Assembly: GCA_021372715.1 (NCBI GenBank)
Contig: JAJFTX010000137.1
Location: 1 to 21,212 of the forward strand
Source of the DNA: Methanobacterium sp.
Lineage (GTDB): Archaea; Methanobacteriota; Methanobacteria; Methanobacteriales; Methanobacteriaceae
Direction of reading: 5' to 3'
DNA: 21,212 nucleotides
The position numbers were made by a program, and so were the translations under genes. Below are positions 15,240 through 21,212 of this stretch, one piece after another. The notes under the pieces were generated by a model. It did no database searches and was not told where the DNA came from. It saw only the letters and a list, made by a program, of their open reading frames with translations. Positions within the stretch are counted from its first letter, which is position 1. Each line of letters starts with the position of its first letter.

Positions 15240-15580
15240 TTAAATTCACCTTCATTTATTTAAAAAACAATTTTATTATTATTCTGTAAAATATACCATA
15301 TTAATTTAGTAAAATATTTATGTCTACCAATTATAAATAGATAGTAGATACTAACTAGAAGTGTGGGGGTGAATAACTATAAAAATAAACTTTATTCTGT
15401 TTTCTACCTGTAATCTGGGTAATATGAATTTTAAAAAAACAACTACAGATGCTAATAGACTAATAATGTCTTCCACATCACTAAGTTGTTTTAATACATC
15501 TTATCCTCACCTATAGGTTATCTTTATTATTTTTTTAAGATTAGAAAATTATTAATTAAAAAAATATGGAGGTATAAAAT
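15240..15580. promoter_or_regulatory. Divergent intergenic region with possible structured leader
   Basis: No convincing gene lies in these 341 bp. Plus-strand ATTATAAATAG at 15331-15341 is a good TATA box, predicting a start near 15362 and a leader of about 220 nt before the TTG at 15581. Within it are a 9-bp inverted repeat AAAACAACT / AGTTGTTTT (around 15437-15445 and 15484-15492), a palindrome ACCTATAGGT (15509-15518) and a T-rich stretch (15520-15536). It may be a regulatory leader, or a short RNA ending at the T-run with a second promoter for the gene. A 30-codon frame at 15424 has no ribosome site. Confidence 0.35.
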
Positions 15581-16033
15581 TTGAAATGTAGTAAATGTGG
15601 GACGGATAATCCTGAAGGGGCCAAATTCTGTGAGAACTGCGGTGCTAGTATGAGATCAGGCAATCGTAATTTGATGATCTTAGGATTAGTAGTGATCGCC
15701 ATAATAGTAGTGGCAGCAGTGGGTGTAATAGGCTTTTTAAATCCAACAAATACGGTTTTAACAGCGAATAATTCCACTAATAAATCTATTATTAATGATA
15801 ATACCAATAATCCTAATAATCCATCAACTAATGCTCAAAGGGAATTATGTAAAGACTGTAATGGTGCAGGATATACTATCTGTCCGGTATGCGGAGGAAC
15901 TGGTAAGGATCCCAATGATCCTAGCAAACCATGTCCCGGAGGGCAGAAGGCATGTGACCATGGAATAATACACTGTTACACCTGTGGAGGAGATGGATAT
16001 ATCGATTCAGGTGATCCAGGATATATGCAATGA
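15581..16033 (+). CDS. Membrane zinc-ribbon protein with DnaJ-type Cys-rich domain
   Basis: This is a 150-residue protein; TTG start at 15581 with GGAGGT 8 nt upstream. An N-terminal zinc ribbon (C3, C6, C17, C20: CSKCG ... CENCG) is followed by one membrane helix (31-53), an Asn/Thr-rich linker (55-86) and a C-terminal Cys-rich domain with CxxCxGxG motifs (C90/C93, C101/C104, C132/C135, plus C118 and C125). That domain is like the central zinc domain of DnaJ, but there is no J domain. With a ribbon facing the cytoplasm, the Cys-rich part would be outside the cell. It may bind zinc or unfolded or surface proteins; this is inference. The gene begins a plus-strand series with 16111 and 16994. 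Confidence 0.85.
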   Translation: MKCSKCGTDNPEGAKFCENCGASMRSGNRNLMILGLVVIAIIVVAAVGVIGFLNPTNTVLTANNSTNKSIINDNTNNPNNPSTNAQRELCKDCNGAGYTICPVCGGTGKDPNDPSKPCPGGQKACDHGIIHCYTCGGDGYIDSGDPGYMQ

Positions 16034-16110
16034 ATAATAAAATTTTTTTCAATAAGAATTATAAAAAAAATGTTAATTAAAAAAAATAATATAAATGGGG
16101 GGATAAATTA

Positions 16111-16980
16111 ATGAATTCGAAACCTGTAATAATTTTATTGGCTTTTTTAATGGTTATTGGAACTTTAGGATATGTATATGCTAGAGTTACTCAGCCGGAA
16201 GATACTATAGACACTATGAATCCACCTATAGACACCGCAAATCCACCGGTTGTAACTACTAACAGAACAGTGGTGGTGAGTAATTCTTCCCAGGATTTGA
16301 TAATTGTAAATAATTCTACTGGGAATAATTCAACCGTACCAGTTCGTCCAGTGAGAATTACCCAGATAACTCCGTCTGGAAGTATTCCACATGTAGTGGA
16401 ACTCAGCGACGGAACTAATTCTGTTCGGGTATACGCTTATTGCGTTGAACCAACTCAAAAAGCGGTTAGCGGAGCAAATCTTGATGTTGGAGGTGTTGAA
16501 AATTCAGCGGTGATCATAAAGACTGCTCAAGATTCAAATCCTTCTGATCCCCAAAGTGCAACCAATGCCCAGATGAAGATATGGGTTCTATTATCCGGGG
16601 GCAGCACCAGTCAGGGTGAAGGTGCAGCTTATGCTGCAGGTATGAGCAGTTCCGAGCTTCAGAGCAATCTTAACCAGGCTAAAAGTGAAATAATGACCCA
16701 GTATCATGTTTCTGAAGATCAAATAGGTGATCTGGTTGATTATAAGCCGGTTAATGTGATGGGAACTACTATGGTATCTAACTTTGCTGTGACTGTCCAA
16801 AGTTCTGTGGGAGTGAACACCAGAAAAGTTAAAGTTAACCTCACCAACAACACTACAGCTAACAACACCACCAATCAGACCAACCAAACCAACACTACCG
16901 ATACAGGAACCAACAACAGTCAGACCAACAACACTGTAGGCAGAGTTTTAGGTCTGATAATAAGTCTTTTAAAACTATAA
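16111..16980 (+). CDS. Secreted Asn/Thr-rich protein, possible thioester-like domain
   Basis: This is a 289-residue protein; ATG 16111 follows GGGGGG about 8 nt upstream. It has a signal peptide or N-terminal anchor (5-24), a low-complexity Asn/Thr/Val linker with NxS/T sequons (about 26-78), a folded domain (about 80-242), and a second Asn/Thr-rich tail (243-275) ending in a short hydrophobic GRVLGLIISLLKL. The only cysteine is C111 in VYAYCVEP, and Q154 lies in NAQMKIW. This pair weakly recalls the Cys-Gln thioester domains of Gram-positive adhesins (YC... and Q-x-x-I-W), though the 43-residue spacing is short. No other family is recognised. It is likely a surface protein, heavily N-glycosylated. 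The next gene follows within 13 bp, so they are probably co-transcribed. Confidence 0.75.
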   Translation: MNSKPVIILLAFLMVIGTLGYVYARVTQPEDTIDTMNPPIDTANPPVVTTNRTVVVSNSSQDLIIVNNSTGNNSTVPVRPVRITQITPSGSIPHVVELSDGTNSVRVYAYCVEPTQKAVSGANLDVGGVENSAVIIKTAQDSNPSDPQSATNAQMKIWVLLSGGSTSQGEGAAYAAGMSSSELQSNLNQAKSEIMTQYHVSEDQIGDLVDYKPVNVMGTTMVSNFAVTVQSSVGVNTRKVKVNLTNNTTANNTTNQTNQTNTTDTGTNNSQTNNTVGRVLGLIISLLKL

Positions 16981-16993
16981 GAGGGTGAATTTA

Positions 16994-17362
16994 TTGTTCG
17001 ATTGGAAAGCCATAATAATCGGTTTTATATCTGCCTTTATCCTTTTAATTATCCTAGCTTCATTCCTGGGAAGTATAGGAGGATATGTAGGAGTTTTAAT
17101 TGGTGGAATATTAGCGGGTTACTTAGTTAAAAATGGAATCAAAGAGGGACTGATAAACGGTGCAATGGCCGGTGCCATAACCAGTATAGTGATGAGCCTC
17201 ATCTTCTTCCTATCCGCCTTCATATTTGGAGGAATACAGCTTGCCGTATTACAGGTGAGTGGAGTCAATGCATATATCGGCGCTATAGTTTCTATAGTGG
17301 TGATGGCCATCATTGCAGCTGTAGGCGGAGCTGTTGGAAGTTTAATCAGCGGGTCTAAATGA
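16994..17362 (+). CDS. Small Gly/Ala-rich multi-TM protein (DUF5518-like)
   Basis: This is a 122-residue membrane protein. I chose TTG 16994 because GAGGGTGA ends 5 nt upstream; GTG 16985 is in frame but overlaps that site. The start MFDWKAIIIGFI, followed by Gly-rich helices (about 5-26, 30-48, 56-84, 92-118) with GGILAGYLV and NGAMAGAITS, resembles the small DUF5518-type membrane proteins common in methanogens, whose function is unknown. It overlaps the transcription unit of 16111 with a 13-bp gap and probably ends it, since a bidirectional terminator follows before the convergent adhesin gene. Confidence 0.8.
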   Translation: MFDWKAIIIGFISAFILLIILASFLGSIGGYVGVLIGGILAGYLVKNGIKEGLINGAMAGAITSIVMSLIFFLSAFIFGGIQLAVLQVSGVNAYIGAIVSIVVMAIIAAVGGAVGSLISGSK

Positions 17363-17379
17363 AAATATTTCTTTAAAAT

Positions 17380-17432
17380 AAATAAAAAAAATTGGGGAAA
17401 TTTTGCTTATTTTCCCTGTTTATCTTTTTTTC
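17380..17432. terminator. Bidirectional terminator between convergent genes
   Basis: A GGGAAA / TTTCCC inverted repeat (17395-17400 and 17411-17416) is flanked by an A-run on the left (T-run for the minus strand, 17384-17391) and a T-rich stretch on the right (17418-17432). It lies between the stops at 17362 (plus) and 17458 (minus) and can serve both. Confidence 0.6.
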
Positions 17433-17457
17433 TTTGTATTTACTTGTTTTTAGTAGT

Positions 17458-20283
17458 TTAGATGTAGACGTAGTTGGGCAGTCTTATGTTTGCTCCGTAG
17501 AAGTTGATGACTTTACTGTACATGTACACCAGTTTAGCAAATGGTATCTTACCTAATGAAGTCTGCGCGTAATTAGGTGCTCGTCCGTTGCTGTCTATGA
17601 AGTTTTTAATGTTACGAGCGACTACGATGTATGATGTTTTGACCAGATTTCCATGAGTGTAGGTTCCGCTTGGATGGGTGGGATTAGCCACAGCCATGAT
17701 GTTTATAGGGTTTAAGTTACCCTGGCTGATGTTGAATGTTGCGGTAACCAGGAGTTGCAGGAACTGGGGCATGGTCACAGTCTGGGTGCCTACGATTACG
17801 GTTGCTGGTAATACACCATTTAACTCATAGAAGTTTTTCACCACTGTAGATGCTAAGACTATCTGAGTAATGGTGGGTGCAGCACTCACCAACACATTAA
17901 CACTCACTTTCTGATGATCCACCGTAGAAGATACGGTAGCTGTACCGGTTGTGGTGAGATTAGTTAGTGTTGAGGTTGCTGATCCATTGGAGAATGCATG
18001 GTCGGTTATGTTTCCTTTGGTGGTGGTGAAATTAGCCATTCCCAGATAAGGAACCACAGCTATAGTGGGGTCATGATATGTACCGTTGCTGTCATGCAGG
18101 AGATCTGTGGTAATGGTGGATGTTCCACCGACACCCACAGTTGTGGGGTTTGCGGATATGGTTAACACAATCCAGGGATTATAAGTTAAAACACCAGGAC
18201 CCCAATCTAATATCATGTCTGCTACATCTGTTGAGTTGTTGTATCCCCACCAGTTTAATGTTGCGTCCACATCAGAAGCACTTGCATAATCCAGTCCCCA
18301 GTTGTTGTTATCTACGATGCGGTTGAAGTTCAAAATCACATCGTTGTCATCGCCTGTTATGAAAACACCGGAATCATTATTGGTGATATTGTTCTGGTAT
18401 ATATATGCATGTGCATTTAAAATGTACACACCATTATCGCCGTTGAAGTTAATTTCATTTCCGTAAATATTTAAAGAACTGCTTTCTACTAGATGTACGC
18501 CATCATGGGTATTATTGTTAATTTTATTATTGCTAATTGTGTTAGAACCTGAAATTTCCACTTGAACACCAAATGAATTGTTGCTAATATCATTATTATT
18601 GATGGTGTTGGAATCTGATCCCCACACAACAATACCTTGCATGTTGTTCTTAATTTCGTTACTGTAAATCTCGTTTAAATTTGAATCCGTATGGATAGAT
18701 AGACCACTATAATGGTTGTTGTTAATTATGTTACTGTAAATCTGGTTGGAATCTGAATATTCTAAATATATACCATCATTGCCATTGTTTTCTATTTCGT
18801 TACTATAAATTTGGTTAGAATTTGAATTTAACAGATTCATGCCGTCGTTGCTGTTGTTGTTGATTTGGTTACTGTAAATCTCGTTTTCATCTGAACAATC
18901 CATAGATAAACCATAAGAGTTGAATTTAACTTCATTACCGTAAATGGTGTTGTTATAGGAATCACTCAGACCTACTCCAGCATAATTGTAATTAATTATA
19001 TTATTGTTTATGATGTTGTAACTTGGTGCTTTATCACCAATTATTACTAATCCACTGTAGTTATACAAAATCTCATTATTATGAACTTCGTTGTATAAAC
19101 TATGTTGCAAAAGCACCCCATCTCCGTTTTCGAAAATTTTGTTACTGTAAACTGTGTTATAATCAGAGCTAAGTATACGTACACCAGCATATTCATTGGT
19201 ATCAATTTGGTTGCTGTAAATTTGATTAGAATCTGAATTTGTCAGATAAACACCTTCCACACTGTTGTTAATTTGGTTACTGTAAATATTGTTAGAATTT
19301 GAATTATTCAGATATACCCCATCAATACTGTTTGTTACTATATCATTAGTGTAGATCTCATTGTGATGTGAATTATCTAGATGTACACCATCAGCAGCGT
19401 TGTTGTTTATTTGATTACTGTCAATTATGTTGTAATTGGAATCTCGCAGCCATAAACCATTTTCGCCGTTACTTAAAACCTCATTATTGTAGATAATATT
19501 GGAATCTGAATTTTCCAGATATATACCATCTAGTAGGTTGTCGCTGATGAAATTAGAGGATATCCAGTTGTTTCCTGATTCTTCAGATCTTATACCGTAA
19601 CCGCAGTTTTCGGTGATGGTATTGGAGGTTATATCATTATACTCAGATTCTTCCAGATAGATTCCATCATAAATGGATTCTGCTATAATGTTATTGTAAA
19701 TGTAGTTGTATTGGCTGTTCCATAGATAAACACCATAGTAATTTGCTTCAATAGAATCATCAATGGTATTATTTAAAATGTCATTAGAATCTGCTTCATA
19801 AAGAACCACACCAGCACTATACCCACCTGAAATAATATTATCATGTATAGTACATCCATCGGCTCCGTCTAAAATTATAGCTTCTCCGGTTCCGCCAGTT
19901 ACCATGAATCCGCTGATATCAGAGCCGCTTCCATTGCTAGTGATGTAAAATGAATTTACAAAGGTAGTATCAGTGCCGGACCCGATTATGGTCAGATCTT
20001 TCCATACTAAAACATCTTCATTGTAGGTTCCAGCCTCCACTTGGATGGTCATACCATCCTGGGTGAACGCACTGTCAATAGCCGCTTGAATAGAAGTGTA
20101 ACTAATACCGGTTTCCACTACGAAGGGATCAGGCACTGTACTCGATGATGTAGTGGTTAACTGATCAACAGATGTATCATCTGCAACCGTATCCGATGAA
20201 GTATCATCAGTTGCTGACACCGCACCTGAGAGCATGACAGCCATTATCAGAACAAAAATTACTGTTATAAATTTTTTATTCAA
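17458..20283 (-). CDS. Beta-helix adhesin with pseudomurein-binding repeats
   Basis: This is a complete 941-residue protein; TTG 20283 follows AAGGAGGT with 7-nt spacing. Domains: signal peptide (1-24); linker rich in Asp/Thr/Ser; helix cap (about 57-100, ISYTSIQAAIDS ... VEAGTYNEDV); about 25 PbH1-type beta-helix repeats of 22-24 residues (about 110-670) with recurrent NQIYSNQINNN; NWWGYN cap near 674; Ig/invasin-like domain (about 690-790); then pseudomurein-binding repeat-like units (about 800-850 and 875-941) with FYELNGVLP, MPQFLQLL, FIDSNGRAPNYAQ and the C-terminal RLPNYVYI. The last part anchors it non-covalently to the wall; the helix is displayed outside. It is paralogous to the proteins at 1-2488 and 20610-21212. 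Convergent with the gene at 16994. Confidence 0.95.
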   Translation of the reverse strand: MNKKFITVIFVLIMAVMLSGAVSATDDTSSDTVADDTSVDQLTTTSSSTVPDPFVVETGISYTSIQAAIDSAFTQDGMTIQVEAGTYNEDVLVWKDLTIIGSGTDTTFVNSFYITSNGSGSDISGFMVTGGTGEAIILDGADGCTIHDNIISGGYSAGVVLYEADSNDILNNTIDDSIEANYYGVYLWNSQYNYIYNNIIAESIYDGIYLEESEYNDITSNTITENCGYGIRSEESGNNWISSNFISDNLLDGIYLENSDSNIIYNNEVLSNGENGLWLRDSNYNIIDSNQINNNAADGVHLDNSHHNEIYTNDIVTNSIDGVYLNNSNSNNIYSNQINNSVEGVYLTNSDSNQIYSNQIDTNEYAGVRILSSDYNTVYSNKIFENGDGVLLQHSLYNEVHNNEILYNYSGLVIIGDKAPSYNIINNNIINYNYAGVGLSDSYNNTIYGNEVKFNSYGLSMDCSDENEIYSNQINNNSNDGMNLLNSNSNQIYSNEIENNGNDGIYLEYSDSNQIYSNIINNNHYSGLSIHTDSNLNEIYSNEIKNNMQGIVVWGSDSNTINNNDISNNSFGVQVEISGSNTISNNKINNNTHDGVHLVESSSLNIYGNEINFNGDNGVYILNAHAYIYQNNITNNDSGVFITGDDNDVILNFNRIVDNNNWGLDYASASDVDATLNWWGYNNSTDVADMILDWGPGVLTYNPWIVLTISANPTTVGVGGTSTITTDLLHDSNGTYHDPTIAVVPYLGMANFTTTKGNITDHAFSNGSATSTLTNLTTTGTATVSSTVDHQKVSVNVLVSAAPTITQIVLASTVVKNFYELNGVLPATVIVGTQTVTMPQFLQLLVTATFNISQGNLNPINIMAVANPTHPSGTYTHGNLVKTSYIVVARNIKNFIDSNGRAPNYAQTSLGKIPFAKLVYMYSKVINFYGANIRLPNYVYI
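18600..19500. repeat. Coding tandem repeats of the beta-helix (69-72 bp)
   Basis: The plus-strand word GTTACTGTAAAT or close variants recurs at 18658, 18730, 18799 and 18868, and again near 19140-19280. The spacing is 72, 69 and 69 bp, matching 24- and 23-residue PbH1 coils on the minus strand. Codon-level similarity between coils shows recent slippage or unequal exchange. Confidence 0.8.
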
Positions 20284-20609
20284 GTTATTTACCTCCTTAT
20301 TTTTTTCTAAACTTCTTTAGGGAGAGGTGTAAATCAAAATAGAATAGCACGTTATGAAATCGCTGCTTAAACTTTAATTTAATCCAAAATAACTTCAACG
20401 ATTGATTAAAATTAATATTCTTAGTTCTCCCCCATTAATAAAGCAAAATTTATATTTAATTCTATTAATTGGTTACTTACTTATATTTATCGAAATATTT
20501 TTTTTAATAAAAATATATTGGTCTTTAATAATTATTAAAAAGAAGTTCTTTAAAAAAAATAAATAAAAAGGGGGAATTTGGTTTTTCTACCTTCTAAACT
20601 AGTTTTTTT
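20284..20609 (-). promoter_or_regulatory. Intergenic region between tandem adhesin genes
   Basis: These 326 bp contain no gene. Near the upstream gene's stop (20610) a T-rich run on the minus strand (complement of 20550-20570) can terminate it. A TATA-like TTAAATATAAATTTT (complement of about 20446-20460) predicts a start near 20425, so the leader would be about 140 nt. A G-run (GGGGGAGAAC, complement of about 20425-20434) sits at that point. AAGGAGGT before the TTG at 20283 is identical to the first adhesin's ribosome site. Confidence 0.45.
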
Positions 20610-21212
20610 TTAGATGTATACGTAATTAGGCAGTCTGTTGGGTATGATGTTTCCGTAGAAGTTTATGACTTTACTGTACATATAGACTAGTTTACTGTAG
20701 GGTATTTTACCTAGAGTGGTCTGTGCGTAGTTGGGTGCTCGTCCGTTGGTGTCGATGAAGTTTTTAATGTTCCTGGCTACAACGACGTATGATGTTTTGA
20801 CCAGATTACCATGAGTGTAGGTTCCGCTGGGATGAGTGGGATTAGCCACAGCCATGGTGTTAATAGGATTTAAGTTACCCTGGCTGATGTTAACCGTAGC
20901 AGTTACCAGTAATTGCAGGAATTGAGGCATGGTCACTGTCTGGGCACCCACAACCACATTAGCCGGCAGGAAACCGTTAAACTCATAGAATAATTTAACC
21001 TGACCAGCAGCAGCTACAATCTGCGCAATAGTAGGCACCGCACTCACCAAGACATTAACACTCACCGTCTGATGATCCACCGTAGAAGAAACAGTAGCAG
21101 TTCCAGCAGAGGTTAGATTAGTCAATGTAGAAGCAGATGAACCGCTGAAGAAAGCATGATCAGTTATGGTACCTTTACTGGTGGTGAAATTAGCCCATCC
21201 CAGATAAGGAAC
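20610..21212 (-). CDS. Beta-helix/pseudomurein-binding adhesin, N-terminus outside window
   Basis: The minus-strand frame is open from the window edge (VPYLGWANFTTSKGTITDH...) to TAA at 20610-20612, giving the last 201 residues of a protein that begins beyond 21212. The visible part is the end of the Ig/invasin-like domain (about 1-60) and the whole pseudomurein-binding region: IAQIVAAAGQVKLFYEFNG, TVTMPQFLQLL, FIDTNGRAPNYAQ and the terminal RLPNYVYI. It is collinear with residues from about 740 of the protein at 17458-20283, with a small insertion (NIIPNR versus ANIR) before the last motif. A TTG at 21125 is in frame but lies inside the domain and is not the start. By analogy a beta-helix part should lie upstream. 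Confidence 0.92.
   Translation of the reverse strand, partial: VPYLGWANFTTSKGTITDHAFFSGSSASTLTNLTSAGTATVSSTVDHQTVSVNVLVSAVPTIAQIVAAAGQVKLFYEFNGFLPANVVVGAQTVTMPQFLQLLVTATVNISQGNLNPINTMAVANPTHPSGTYTHGNLVKTSYVVVARNIKNFIDTNGRAPNYAQTTLGKIPYSKLVYMYSKVINFYGNIIPNRLPNYVYI

Noticed and set aside
15424..15516. A 30-codon ATG frame in the intergenic region before 15581
   Set aside because: No ribosome site in front, no recognisable peptide features, and it overlaps predicted RNA structure.
18600..19500. Regular repeats that could suggest a CRISPR array
   Set aside because: The repeats are short, degenerate and in phase with 23-24-residue beta-helix coils of a long open frame. There are no unique spacers between constant repeats and no cas genes.
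21125..21125. TTG at 21125 as the start of a 171-residue gene
   Set aside because: The frame continues unbroken to the window edge with sequence collinear to the Ig-like domain of the paralog, so the gene begins outside the window.
1..21212. tRNA, rRNA, integrase, toxin-antitoxin or Cas genes
   Set aside because: I looked on both strands and found no cloverleaf ending in a T-loop motif, no rRNA-like stretch and no protein with those family motifs.

Overview
This window looks like a piece of a methanogen chromosome from the order Methanobacteriales, probably Methanobacterium or a close relative. The evidence is A+T-rich intergenic DNA, TATA-type archaeal promoters, frequent GTG/TTG starts behind GGAGGT-like ribosome sites, and surface proteins ending in pseudomurein-binding repeats, which occur only in archaea with pseudomurein walls. 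No tRNA, rRNA, CRISPR array, transposase or integrase was seen. All calls were made by eye from the sequence; no homology search was run.

Layout. (1) 1-2488: a large secreted beta-helix adhesin-like protein on the minus strand, cut at its C-terminus by the window edge. (2) 2713-3853: two minus-strand zinc-ribbon proteins sharing one N-terminal ribbon type. (3) 4070-5970: small housekeeping or accessory genes: a TspO-family membrane protein, a small OB-fold-like protein, and a divergent pair of a winged-helix regulator and a one-HKD phospholipase-D-like protein. (4) 6115-7398: two nearly identical TRAM-domain genes flanking an unrecognised 187-residue protein. (5) 7515-12905: a secreted zinc-phospholipase-C-like protein followed upstream by a 1528-residue vWA/SdrD-B/DUF11 surface protein with a C-terminal membrane anchor. 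(6) 13162-14874: a family 2 glycosyltransferase and a TetR regulator, divergent. (7) 14895-17362: zinc-ribbon/SHOCT-like protein, then a plus-strand group of a zinc-ribbon/TM/DnaJ-type Cys-rich protein, an Asn/Thr-rich secreted protein and a small multi-TM protein. (8) 17458-21212: two more beta-helix/pseudomurein-binding adhesins in tandem, the second cut at its N-terminus by the window edge.

The theme is cell-surface decoration. Three paralogous adhesins, one giant multi-domain surface protein, a secreted lipase-like enzyme, and secreted or membrane proteins with many N-glycosylation sequons lie within 21 kb, with a glycosyltransferase between them. The strongest non-routine observations are a gene-conversion-like tract shared by the TRAM pair, a three-domain 1020-bp internal duplication in the giant surface protein, an altered metal site in the phospholipase-C-like protein, and a lone Cys plus a QxxIW motif in the secreted protein at 16111 that weakly resembles a thioester adhesin domain.
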